Below are positions 39,893 through 48,458 of a stretch of 64,000 nucleotides of DNA, piece by piece (the first letter of the stretch is position 1; the number at the start of each line of letters is the position of its first letter). A program made the position numbers and the translations under genes. The stretch covers positions 744,001 to 808,000 of the forward strand of contig CAVSPW010000002.1 in NCBI GenBank assembly GCA_963729935.1, read 5' to 3'. The notes beneath the pieces were generated by a model. The model had not been told where the DNA came from. It saw only the letters and a list, made by a program, of their open reading frames with translations, and searched no databases. Source of the stretch: CAIKMD01 sp963729935. Lineage in GTDB: Bacteria; Pseudomonadota; Alphaproteobacteria; ATCC43930; CGMCC-115725.

Positions 39893-40657
39893 ATGCGGTA
39901 TGAACTGAGCGATGTTGAGTGGGATGTTATCAACCCGATGCTTCCGAACAAGCCGCGCGGCGTTCCCCGTGTGGACGATCGGCGAGTCCTAAACGGCATA
40001 TTTTGGGTGTTGCGGTCCGGTGCGCCGTGGCGCGATCTACCGGAGAGCTACGGCCCTCACACGACCTGCTACAACCGCTTCGTTCGCTGGCGCAAAGCGG
40101 GTGTTTGGGATCGGCTGATGGAGGCGGTCAGCGCCGTCCACGATGCCGATGTGCAGATGATCGACAGCTCCTCCGTGCGGGTGCATCAGCATGCCGCAAA
40201 CACAAAAGAGAGCGATGGAGACCGGTGTATGGGCCGCAGCCGAGGAGGATTGACAACCAAGATCCACGTGCTCACCGACGCGCAGGGCTTGCCGCTGGAA
40301 CTGGTCCTCACGCCTGGCCAAGCTGCTGATTGCCCCACCGCCGCAAAGCTGCTGCACCGCCTGCGCGAGGGAACGATCGTGCTGGCTGACAAAGCCTACG
40401 ATGCCGATTGGCTCCGCCGCAGCATTGAGGTGGCTGGCGCTGCGCCGAATATTCCGTCCAAGGTCACACGCCGTTGGCGCGCCTGCTTCAGCGCCGTGCT
40501 CTACCGGGAACGCAACCGCGTCGAGCGGTTCTTTAACAAGATCAAACATTGCCGACGTATCGCCACGCGCTACGAAAAGCACGCTTCCAACTTCCTCGCC
40601 ATGCTTAAACTAGCTGCCGTCCGCCTCTGGCTCAGGCATTATGAGTCCATGACCTAA
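39893..40657 (+). CDS. IS5-family (IS427-group) transposase, single frame
   Basis: The 254-residue protein starts MRYELSDVEWDVINPMLPNK and contains APWRDLPESYGPHTTCYNRF. The catalytic residues lie in QMIDSSSVRVHQ (D), VLADKAYDADWL (D) and RERNRVERFFNKIKHCRRIA (E). Unlike the copy at 21479 it needs no frameshift, and it looks intact. The exact ends of the element were not resolved. Confidence 0.9.
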   Translation: MRYELSDVEWDVINPMLPNKPRGVPRVDDRRVLNGIFWVLRSGAPWRDLPESYGPHTTCYNRFVRWRKAGVWDRLMEAVSAVHDADVQMIDSSSVRVHQHAANTKESDGDRCMGRSRGGLTTKIHVLTDAQGLPLELVLTPGQAADCPTAAKLLHRLREGTIVLADKAYDADWLRRSIEVAGAAPNIPSKVTRRWRACFSAVLYRERNRVERFFNKIKHCRRIATRYEKHASNFLAMLKLAAVRLWLRHYESMT

Positions 40658-40840
40658 GCAGCGCACCGTCCCTAGACCGAACTACCCCAGGATGTCCTTG
40701 GGGGCCGCGCTCTGATACCGGCGCCAACGCAGTGCCGCGGCCTCCGATGGCGCACGGCAATGGATTAAGCGGCCCGGACAAAGGCCGGAACGTTTGCGTT
40801 CACGACCGGGGACAAAATGCTGCTCTCGGACTCGAAAATC

Positions 40841-41908
40841 TCAGGCGTAGACTCGACCGAAACGATTCGCGACGAACGCACCAAAATCGATCTGCTCTTG
40901 CTTAATGAAGCCTGTCGCCGGAAGCTGACCGGTCGAGCATAAATCAACAACGGCACAGAGAGATGATGCCGTGGTCATCTGGATCGCGCTCCAGGCCGTA
41001 TTATTCTGACCTGCATAGATTCGTTTGACGTATGATTCCTGTACGTACTTCCCTTCTTTCTTGCCCCGCACGGTCACAAATATTACGACGACGTCCTGTT
41101 GGGTGATCGGGATGCCTTGCTCGATGATGTCTCTGAAAACGTCCCGTCTGCTGCCTAATTTCAGGTCGTCGACGAGCATCTTGATCATGTCCCGATGCCC
41201 AGGATAGCGAATCGTTTTATAGCTAAGGTTCTGCACTCGGCCAGCCAACGTCTCGCAAAGGCTGCCAACCCCACCGGACGTCGCAAACGCTTCGTACTGA
41301 TTTCCGTCAAGAGTGAACTGTTCGAGCGCCTCTAGAGGAGCTGTTTCTTTGCGTTCGCCTTCGGAAATTACCTCACAAGGATTGCAATATTCGTTGATTA
41401 GACCGTCGGTGCTCCAGGTCAGATTGTATTTAAGCGCGTTATCGGGGTACTGCGGCAGCGCCCCAACGCGAAGCTTCACATCCTGCGGTTCTTCGAAACG
41501 GGTGACGAGATGATTGGCGGCGATCGCAATAAACCCTGGAGCCAAACCACACTGGGGCACGAAGACCGTTTTTGCGCCTGTAGCGATTCTCCGGATTTCA
41601 CGGGCCGTGCGAACATCTTCAGTGGGATCGAAATAGTGGACATCCACGGCGCGCGCGACCTCCGCGACACCGACGTTTAAGAAGTAGGGAAGCGCGCTGA
41701 TGACGGCATCGCGCCCTTCCATGTGAGCGCGGAGAGCGCCTTTGTCCGTCACGTCTAACTGCGCGTGATCAAGAAGCGGGCCGCCGCGGTGGGCATCGCG
41801 AACTGCCGCAGAATCAGCGATCGTGACTTCGTAATCCCCTGAATCGCTCAGGATGTGAGCGACGGCGATACCGATTTTGCCGGCGCCAAGAACGAGTATC
41901 CGTCTCAT
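40841..41908 (-). CDS. Saccharopine-dehydrogenase-like oxidoreductase
   Basis: The 355-residue protein begins with a Rossmann fold (MRRILVLGAGKIGIAVAHIL). It then has the saccharopine-dehydrogenase-like catalytic half (VISALPYFLNVGVAEVARAV; CGLAPGFIAIAANHL; ATSGGVGSLCETLAGRVQNL). Enzymes of this type act on amino acids by NAD(P)-dependent oxidation (LYS9, lysine or carboxynorspermidine pathways) or as reductases of unknown substrate. It stands alone, with IS fragments on the upstream side. Confidence 0.82.
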   Translation of the reverse strand: MRRILVLGAGKIGIAVAHILSDSGDYEVTIADSAAVRDAHRGGPLLDHAQLDVTDKGALRAHMEGRDAVISALPYFLNVGVAEVARAVDVHYFDPTEDVRTAREIRRIATGAKTVFVPQCGLAPGFIAIAANHLVTRFEEPQDVKLRVGALPQYPDNALKYNLTWSTDGLINEYCNPCEVISEGERKETAPLEALEQFTLDGNQYEAFATSGGVGSLCETLAGRVQNLSYKTIRYPGHRDMIKMLVDDLKLGSRRDVFRDIIEQGIPITQQDVVVIFVTVRGKKEGKYVQESYVKRIYAGQNNTAWSAIQMTTASSLCAVVDLCSTGQLPATGFIKQEQIDFGAFVANRFGRVYA

Positions 41909-42079
41909 CGAAGCCCCTCAACAAACCGTGGATTTTTGCCGGCGAATGGTAGCAGCGAACTTGGCACAGGACGAATGCTGAAAAAAAGCAATGGATTGCC
42001 GTGCGAGATTTGGCAGCGATAAAGCTCCTCGCCGACGATATCGAGGTATCTGTGCTGATTCCGGTGCAATCCAGGCCCC

Positions 42080-42463
42080 ACTCCGGGTCGCCGCATTGCG
42101 TCGCAACTTACGTGAAATCGTGGAAGCCGACCGGTGAAGTCGGCGGGCAATCTCGCAGACGCCAACACCCTGTGCGCGCCAAAGCGCGATCTCCTCACGT
42201 TCCGCAAAGGATAAATATCGCCCGGACAACGGACGCGCCGAGGGCGCAAACATTGTTGGCGCCATACCGCCAGCCTCCCGGAACCATCGGGCTCCAACGG
42301 GAGTAGATATGCCTGCGACGATAGCTGCTCGCTCCGTCGATAGGCCTTCCGCTATCAACGCCCAGAACCGCCTGCGATCCTCCCGCTGCGAAACTGACGG
42401 TCGCCCCGGTGACCGTAATGTGTTCTGTCGTAGTCTATCCCAATGCCGTCGCCGAGCGCCCAT
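42080..42463 (-). pseudogene. N-terminal fragment of an IS30-type transposase
   Basis: The frame reads PGRPSVSQREDRRRFWALIA, then LSGRYLSFAEREEIALWRAQ and IARRLHRSASTISRKLRRNA. This is the IS30-family N-terminal HTH region. After ATRSGAW it diverges and the catalytic domain is missing. It is a relic next to the dehydrogenase promoter. Confidence 0.8.
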
Positions 42464-42614
42464 CGCAAATCCCCACTGTCGAGGTGTTGCGACGACCGGT
42501 TGAATCCGCCCTGGCTGCCCTGATCCGTGTTGAAGATGTCCGGTTTTCGGAACACACGGAAAGATTCTTGTCGAGCCGCGAGATCGATTTTATCAAGAGC
42601 GTCGTCGCGTTGGA

Positions 42615-42885
42615 TTGGCTGCTCGATCGGCGGAGAGCTACTACCGGTGGCGCAAGGGGTATGGCGGGCTCGATCTTGATCAGGCGCGTCAGATGAAGGA
42701 TCTGGAGAAAGAGAACGCTCGACTGCGGCGGTTGGTCTCCGATCTATCGCTTGAGAAGCAGGTGCTCAAGGACATCTCCTCGGGAAACTTGTACGCGCCG
42801 AACGGCGCCGGCAGGCGGTTGAGCGGGTTCGGGAGAAGTATCATCTCTCCGAGCGCCGGGCCTGCCGGATCGTCGGTCAGCCGCT
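42615..42885 (+). pseudogene. IS3-family (IS407-type) fragment, copy 1
   Basis: The frame reads SYYRWRKGYGGLDLDQARQM, then KENARLRRLVSDLSLEKQVL, the OrfA C-terminus of IS407-type IS3 elements. The start of orfB follows in another frame (VREKYHLSERRACRIVGQP). Most of the segment (about 42740-42885) is nearly identical to the reverse complement of 50345-50505. At 42885 the sequence turns back on itself (CAGCCG then CTGCGTCCCGCGCGGCTG) and the element ends. Confidence 0.8.
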
Positions 42886-42967
42886 GCGTCCCGCGCGGCT
42901 GTCTGAGCGGTCGCCATAGACATTCCACTGATCTGTGATGGCGGGTCCCACCTCGTGCAAGTCTCAC

Positions 42968-44962
42968 TTAGCGTTCGAACACGTAACGGCCCGGCGCGGC
43001 GCCGAGCAGGGAATAGTTCTTGCCCGGTACGCCGAGCGGTGGCAGCGCGACACGCCCGAAGGATTTGCTCTCCAGCCATTCAGCCCAGACCGGCCACCAC
43101 GAACCTTCAGTGCTGGGATTACTCAGATACCAGGTGTTGGAGTCGACATAGGTCTCTCCCGCTGGACGGTGAGAAATCCGGAAATGTCGGTGTTTGTGAC
43201 CGGGCTCGCTGATGATGCCCGCATTGTGGCCGCCGCTGGTCAGGAGGAAGGTAACGTCCGTGTCGCTCGCGAGGTTGATCTTGTAGACAGAGCGCCATGG
43301 CGCGACGTGGTCAGCTTCCGTCGTTACCGCAAATATCGGTGCGCGGATATCGCTCAACACGACCGGCCGTCCGTCTACCTGATACCGCCCTTCGAACAGA
43401 TCGTTGTTGAGGAAGAGGCGGCGCAGATACTCGCTATGCATGCGGTAAGGCATGCGCGTTGTATCGGCGTTCCAAGCCATCAGGTCGGTATCGACGATCA
43501 TGGGCGAGCGCTGCCCCAACAGATATTCGTGCACCAGGCGCGACCAGATGAGGTCGTTGGATCGCAGGAGCTGAAACACACCCGCCATCTGCTTGGTATC
43601 GAGATAGCCCTGGTCCCACATAATGTCTTCGAGATAGTTGAGCTGGCTCTCGTCGATGAACAGCATCAGCTCGCCGGCCTCGGTGAAGTCGGTCTGCGCC
43701 GCCAAGAGCGTCACCGAGTTGAGCGCGGTCTCGCCCTCCCGTGCCAGGAAAGCTGCAGCGATCGACAGCAGCGTGCCGCCCAGACAATAGCCGAGCGCGT
43801 TGACTTTGCGGCCGGGCACGATCGCCTGCACCGCCTTCAGCGCGTCCAGTACGCCGAGACGCAAATAATCGTCCATGCCGAGGTCGCGATCTTCGGCTGT
43901 CGGATTGTGCCAGGAGATCATGAACACCGTGTGACCGCGCCTGACCAAGTAGTTCGCCAGCGAATTGGCGGGCGAGAGATCGAGGATGTAGTACTTCATG
44001 ATCCATGCCGGCACGATGAGGATTGGCTCGCTATAGGCTTGCTCCGTTGCGGGCGCATACTGAATCAGCTCGATCAGCCGGTTGCGGTAGACGACCTGGC
44101 CCTTTGTGACGGCAACGGTCTCGCCCGGCTGGAACGCCTCGGCACCAAGCGGCGGCTTACCGCCCACCGTGCGCTCCCAATCCGCGAAGAGATTCATGGC
44201 GCCGTGGACGACGTTCTGCCCGCCTTCGCGGATCGTCGTCTCGAGAGCTTCGGGGTTTGTCGCGATGAAATTGACCGGTGAGACGGCATCGAGGAGCTGT
44301 CTCGTGACAAAGGTCACGACTTGCTCGTGGTGGGCCGACACACCGCCGATGCCGGTCGTCGCGTTGTGCCACCATTGTTGGTTTAAGAGAAATGCTTGAT
44401 GAATCACGTTGAACGGCCAGCGCTGCCACGCCTCGGTCCGGAAGCGGTGATCTTGAGGCAGCGGTTCGATGCAGTGCGGGTTGTCAGGATCGCTGCTGGT
44501 CTGCGCCGCATAGGTCGCCAGACGAACCCCTTTGCGGACGGCCTTCTCCAGCAGCAACTGCCATTTGCCGGGCGACGCCGCGAGATGGATCGCCCAGTCG
44601 GCGTACGCAAGGCCCAGGCTGGCCGGCGAGATGCCGGCCGTGAACCGACCCGTGGTGGCATGAAACAGCCGGTCGCCGCTAGTCGGCGAATCGGCCTCGG
44701 CGCGCCCGACGGGCGCCTGTGTCGCAGGCTTCGCAGCGGTGAGGGCTCGCTGGCCGGCTGCGGGCTGCAGGCCGAGCTGTGAGAACTGCCCCCAGGTCCG
44801 CAGCAGATCCGTTGTCGCTTGGGTCCACCAGGACAGTGGCCAACCCGCAGATTGAGCCAATGTATTCGATTGCACTTCCGGCGATGCTTGCTTCGAAGTT
44901 ACCGCCTCCGCGCCGCCGACCGATGCAGCGGTCGGCAGTGCTTTAATCGTTCCCGTCTTCAC
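42968..44962 (-). CDS. phaC: Class I polyhydroxyalkanoate synthase PhaC
   Basis: The 664-residue protein has the PhaC N-terminal domain (SWWTQATTDLLRTWGQFSQL) and the alpha/beta-hydrolase catalytic core. The lipase-like box GYCLGG has the nucleophile Cys393. The aspartate is in TTEADHVAPW and the histidine in LTSGGHNAGI. It polymerises 3-hydroxyacyl-CoA into storage polyester on granules. A 43-residue membrane peptide overlaps its start by 4 bp (ATGA), and phasin-like genes lie nearby. The length is slightly above the usual 590 or so because of an extended N-terminus. Confidence 0.94.
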   Translation of the reverse strand: MKTGTIKALPTAASVGGAEAVTSKQASPEVQSNTLAQSAGWPLSWWTQATTDLLRTWGQFSQLGLQPAAGQRALTAAKPATQAPVGRAEADSPTSGDRLFHATTGRFTAGISPASLGLAYADWAIHLAASPGKWQLLLEKAVRKGVRLATYAAQTSSDPDNPHCIEPLPQDHRFRTEAWQRWPFNVIHQAFLLNQQWWHNATTGIGGVSAHHEQVVTFVTRQLLDAVSPVNFIATNPEALETTIREGGQNVVHGAMNLFADWERTVGGKPPLGAEAFQPGETVAVTKGQVVYRNRLIELIQYAPATEQAYSEPILIVPAWIMKYYILDLSPANSLANYLVRRGHTVFMISWHNPTAEDRDLGMDDYLRLGVLDALKAVQAIVPGRKVNALGYCLGGTLLSIAAAFLAREGETALNSVTLLAAQTDFTEAGELMLFIDESQLNYLEDIMWDQGYLDTKQMAGVFQLLRSNDLIWSRLVHEYLLGQRSPMIVDTDLMAWNADTTRMPYRMHSEYLRRLFLNNDLFEGRYQVDGRPVVLSDIRAPIFAVTTEADHVAPWRSVYKINLASDTDVTFLLTSGGHNAGIISEPGHKHRHFRISHRPAGETYVDSNTWYLSNPSTEGSWWPVWAEWLESKSFGRVALPPLGVPGKNYSLLGAAPGRYVFER

Positions 44963-45090
44963 GACCGAATACGCCGTGATTGCTTCGACCGGGCAACGGC
45001 TGCGACGTTGGCGGCGGCGATGTTCAGAGCGGTGATCGCCGCCGCGAAGGCCATCGCGGAAACGAGGAACGCCAGATTCACATATATCAT
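44959..45090 (-). CDS. Small membrane protein coupled to phaC
   Basis: The ATG at 45090 follows GGAGAAGGAGAAGGTTCG. The product (MIYVNLAFLVSAMAFAAAIT, then ALNIAAANVAAVARSKQSRR) is one membrane helix with a basic tail, 43 residues in all. Its stop overlaps the phaC start (ATGA), so the two are translationally coupled. No role is known; it could anchor or regulate PHA granule formation. Confidence 0.65.
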   Translation of the reverse strand: MIYVNLAFLVSAMAFAAAITALNIAAANVAAVARSKQSRRIRS

Positions 45091-45124
45091 CGAACCTTCT
45101 CCTTCTCCGGACGTTGCCGGGGGT

Positions 45125-45544
45125 TTATGCGTGCGCCGCCTGTTTGCGTGCCGACTTGACACCGTGCTGTTCCGGCTGTCCCGATCCCGTCGCAGAAGCC
45201 GCCTCCTGAACCTGTTGGCGAAGATCCTCGGCCGCAGCGCGCGCCATTGCGGCACAGCATTCCTGTAGCTTCTGCGTCAACTCGGCCTACCGCTTCGCGT
45301 GCAGCGACGCACCCTCGAGGAAGGTCGCCAAGATCTCCGATTCTGCGGCCATCAATTCTTGCGGCCGCCGGCTATGCAATAGGACTTGAAACGAGCGTAC
45401 GAGCCGATCATTGATGTTGAACAAAGCGCCAATCTGCTCGCTATAGGCATCGCCGCACATCTTCTGCACGTCAGACGCAAATTGCTGAAGCAACTTCATC
45501 TGCCCCTCCATCATGCCATTGCCGCTAGTTGTCGGGCCCCCCAC
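45125..45544 (-). pseudogene. Phasin-like gene with an in-frame TAG stop
   Basis: The frame starting at the GTG at 45544 encodes a helical phasin-like protein (MKLLQQFASDVQKMCGDAYS; FLEGASLHAKR) and stops at TAG (45287-45289). Directly after the stop the same frame continues AELTQKLQECCAAMARAAAE and ends at a TAA at 45125-45127, for 140 codons in all. Relatives would have a tryptophan (TGG) at the TAG position. So this looks like a single gene with a nonsense mutation, or a read-through or sequencing error. An upstream 31-residue frame (45511-45606) with a good ribosome site may be the true start, shifted by a G run. Confidence 0.6.
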
Positions 45545-45606
45545 CAGCCCAGCAATGCATTCAACCGATCCACGCCTGCCGTGAGAGCATCGTCCTTCGC
45601 GTTCAT
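45511..45606 (-). CDS. 31-residue frame before the phasin-like gene
   Basis: MNAKDDALTAGVDRLNALLG continues WWGARQLAAMA and ends with a TGA overlapping the ATG at 45514. GAGGAG lies upstream. It could be a leader peptide, or the displaced N-terminus of the phasin-like protein separated by an indel in the G6 run near 45535. Confidence 0.35.
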   Translation of the reverse strand: MNAKDDALTAGVDRLNALLGWWGARQLAAMA

Positions 45607-45645
45607 AGTCGTGCGCTCCTCGGGTTTATATTGTGGCCCGCCGAT

Positions 45646-46602
45646 TCACATCGCTTTCGCAGGACCAGCTTCGGACCACGGCCCCGGCGAGACACCCGGC
45701 CCGCGCGCGCCGCCGCGTTCCGCGATCGTTTCCTTGGCCAGCGCGGTCAAGCCTGCGATGTTGCCGAGTTGCATGGTTTCAACCGCCGTGCTCGGTACGA
45801 TGACGATCGACGCGTTCGCCTTCAAACCCTCATAGAGCATGTTCATGGCGCGCAGGTGGAACGCGGTCGAATTATTGGCGTAGATCTCCGCCGCCGCCAC
45901 GAATTTCTCGGCCACCTGGCGTTCGGAATCGCCGAGGATGACGCGCGCCTGTCGCTCGCGCTCGGCCTGCGCCTGCATCGACATCGCGTCTTCCAGCGCC
46001 GAAGGGATCAACACGTCCTTGACCTCGACCGAGATGACGTTGATGCCCCAGGGCTCGGTCCGCACGTCGATGATCCGCTGCAGCTCGGTGCTGATCTTTT
46101 CCCGTCCTTCGAGCATGTCCGAGAGCATGGTTTTGCCGATCACGTCGCGCAGCGCGGTCTGCGCGGCCCAATTGATGGCGCTGCCGTAATCGGCGACGTC
46201 GAGCGCCGCTTTCTTCGGGTCGACGACCTTCCAGAACAGCACGGCATCGACGTCGACCGGCACCGTGTCCTTGGTCAGGGTCTTTTCCGCCTTGAACGCG
46301 CTGGTGATGACGCGGATGTCGATCCAATAGGCGATGGTCTCGATGATCGGGATGATGAAGAACAAGCCCGGCCCTTCGAGAGAGCGAAAGCGGCCGAGCC
46401 GCAGCACCACGACCCGCTCCCACTGATCCGCGACCTTGACGGAATAGGAGACGATGAAGGCGACGAGCGCGGAGCCGACGGCGATCGCGAGGCTCTCGCC
46501 ATAATCGGCAAGCGCGAAGGTCGAGTAGGCGAAGGCCAGGCCGATGCCAAAAATGACGACGAAGATCAATCCTGGTAGTGCGCTGGGTTTCCTCATTTTC
46601 AA
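45646..46602 (-). CDS. SPFH/band-7 domain protein (stomatin-like)
   Basis: The 318-residue protein has two N-terminal membrane segments (LPGLIFVVIFGIGLAFAYST and ESLAIAVGSALVAFIVSYSV). The SPFH domain follows (VVLRLGRFRSLEGPGLFFII; VPVDVDAVLFWKVVDPKKAA; MLEGREKISTELQRIIDVRT) and then a coiled-coil flotillin-like tail (LEDAMSMQAQAERERQARVI). Stomatin-like slipins organise membrane microdomains and often act with a NfeD protease, which is absent here. An FNR-type box lies 66 bp upstream. Confidence 0.9.
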   Translation of the reverse strand: MKMRKPSALPGLIFVVIFGIGLAFAYSTFALADYGESLAIAVGSALVAFIVSYSVKVADQWERVVVLRLGRFRSLEGPGLFFIIPIIETIAYWIDIRVITSAFKAEKTLTKDTVPVDVDAVLFWKVVDPKKAALDVADYGSAINWAAQTALRDVIGKTMLSDMLEGREKISTELQRIIDVRTEPWGINVISVEVKDVLIPSALEDAMSMQAQAERERQARVILGDSERQVAEKFVAAAEIYANNSTAFHLRAMNMLYEGLKANASIVIVPSTAVETMQLGNIAGLTALAKETIAERGGARGPGVSPGPWSEAGPAKAM

Positions 46603-46667
46603 TCCCCTTGCGTGCCCTGCTTGCGCCGATGTTTGGTGGATTCTCGGGTAGCGGCGCAGGCCGGGCG

Positions 46668-46681
46668 TTGACGTGGATCAT
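46668..46681. promoter_or_regulatory. FNR/FixK-type box upstream of the SPFH gene
   Basis: TTGACGTGGATCAT matches TTGA-N6-TCAA except for the last base. It lies 66 bp upstream of the SPFH start at 46602. Confidence 0.5.
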
Positions 46682-47284
46682 AAGCGCGACAAAATTCCAA
46701 CTGCAGGCGGAGGGTCGCGGGATCGTGACTGCGGTCGAACCCGGCCGTCGAAATCATTGTTCGGCGGCCGAAGAGGGCTCGGTAGAACACGGCAAGAATG
46801 CAAGAATGATGGCACCGATGACAGCGGCACCGGCACTGTCAAAGCAGTCGAAGTCAAGACCGGTCAAGCCGGTGCGGCCGAGAGCGTCGAACAGCCATGG
46901 CGCACAAGCCCGTTACGCGATCTTCCAAATAGCCGAGGTAGTGATGCCACGTGAATTTTTCGCCTGTTTTCCGGAAGTGATCGATGACCTCCGATCACTG
47001 TCCCTGGCTCGATCTTGGACGCCGCGATCGATCCGATCACTCGATGCTCGCGGGGGAGATGCACGCTGATTCAGGCCCGGAGGGTTGGATTCATGCTTGA
47101 TCTGCCTCAAACCAAAGCTCTTAGCTGGGTGATAGATTTTTTTCTACGAACGGTCGAATTGAGGGTTTGTTCTATCGCACGCGAAATCCCTCGTCGGGTA
47201 AAAGAGGGGAGATTGACCTAACGACTGATCCGATTTTCAAGCACCTTCGAATGGCACGAGACATATAACGTTGAGGAGCGCGTA
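46682..47284. other. Gene-poor stretch before the PRC-barrel gene
   Basis: I see no convincing gene. A weak FNR-like sequence (TTGATCTGCCTCAA, 47097-47110) lies about 175 bp before the PRC-barrel start. Open frames on both strands have no domains. Confidence 0.4.
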
Positions 47285-48097
47285 ATGCTCTGGAATGCAT
47301 CGGCGATCAAAGGCTACGCCATCGCGGCAAGTGATGGTCGGCTTGGCACGGTAAGCGACTTTCTATTTGACGATGCGAGCTGGCTGGTTCGCTGGCTGGT
47401 CGTCGATACGGGCAATTGGCTCTCCGGCCGCAAAGTCCTTCTGCCCCCCTTGGTATTGGGGCACCCCAATTCAAAGGAACACCAATTCCCGGTCCGATTG
47501 ACCAAGCAGCAGGTCCAGGACAGCCCGGAGATCGACACGGAACGGCCGGTGTCGCGGCAGATGGAGGCCAACGTTTACGATTACTACGGCTGGAGTCCTT
47601 ATTGGGGTACCGGCTTTTACATGGGCGGCTACGGCTTTATGGGCGGGCCAATGGCAATGGGCGGCCCAATGGCAATGGGCGACGCCACTATGGCGTCACC
47701 TTCCCTGGGATCCAGGCGGCGCGAGGAGGATATTTCCCCTGCTGAGCGACGCGTCGAAGATCCGCATCTGCGCAGCATCAAAGCGGTCACCGGGTACCAT
47801 ATCCATGCCACCGACGGCGAGATCGGTCACGTCGAGGACTTCCTCATGGACGATACCGATTGGAGCATCCACTACCTCATCGTCGATACGAAGAACTGGT
47901 GGCCCGGGAAGAAGGTGCTGATCTCGCCGCGGTCGGCGCGAGAGATCGATTGGAACGACAAGCTGGTGCGCCTCGACGTCAATCGCCAGAAGGTCAAGGA
48001 CAGCCCGACATACGATGCTTCCACAACGGTCGATCGGACCTATGAGAAGAATTTCCATAGCTACTATGGCGACGCCCGGCCGAGCGATCGGCCCTGA
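47285..48097 (+). CDS. Double PRC-barrel domain protein
   Basis: The 270-residue protein contains two PRC-barrel-like units: residues 1-70 (KGYAIAASDGRLGTVSDFLF; WLVRWLVVDTGNWLSGRKVL) and about 155-235 (VTGYHIHATDGEIGHVEDFL; WSIHYLIVDTKNWWPGKKVL). A Gly/Met/Tyr-rich linker joins them. Each ends in the KVKDSPTYD-type tail. Proteins of this kind occur as stress-linked cytoplasmic proteins in alphaproteobacteria, with no enzyme known. The linker with repeated GGPMAMG is unusual. Confidence 0.8.
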   Translation: MLWNASAIKGYAIAASDGRLGTVSDFLFDDASWLVRWLVVDTGNWLSGRKVLLPPLVLGHPNSKEHQFPVRLTKQQVQDSPEIDTERPVSRQMEANVYDYYGWSPYWGTGFYMGGYGFMGGPMAMGGPMAMGDATMASPSLGSRRREEDISPAERRVEDPHLRSIKAVTGYHIHATDGEIGHVEDFLMDDTDWSIHYLIVDTKNWWPGKKVLISPRSAREIDWNDKLVRLDVNRQKVKDSPTYDASTTVDRTYEKNFHSYYGDARPSDRP

Positions 48098-48458
48098 TCG
48101 AGAGTTGATTCTTTAGCCTGTCCTGACGCGTCATCCCCAAGGCCCGGGTGAAGATCTGAATGAATTTCGCCCGACCGAGTTGGCCAGGGCCCATGATCGT
48201 GTCAAGAGCGTTGGTACGGCGCGGCGAGGCCGGGCCACCGACGTTGATGGGACGGCAAGCTCCTTGTCATCTTGCCACGTATAAACGGACTGCGTGCCGT
48301 AGCTAATACAACGACGCAATGGAAAGAATATTGGCCTGACAACAAGTATCGCTTAACCGTCCGGCTGCGGCCGCGTAACGTCGCCGGCGTAAGGCAAGAC
48401 TCAAAGCCGATCCTTGGCATTGTCTCCGGTGTCCTCAGAAGAGGGTGGGACCTGCGCA
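48098..48458. other. Gap before the first IS1595 element
   Basis: No gene is recognised. The last eight bases (48451-48458, CCTGCGCA) are the left copy of the IS1595 target duplication. Confidence 0.4.

Noticed and set aside
42409..42696. A 95-residue plus-strand frame before the IS407-type fragment
   Set aside because: It mixes the reverse of the IS30 fragment with unrelated sequence and has no domain.
42935..44281. A 448-residue plus-strand open frame antisense to phaC
   Set aside because: The phaC reading has the catalytic Cys, Asp and His. The antisense frame has low-complexity composition and no motif.
45529..46578. A 349-residue plus-strand open frame antisense to the SPFH gene
   Set aside because: Asp/Arg/His-rich shadow composition. 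The SPFH protein on the other strand has clear domains.
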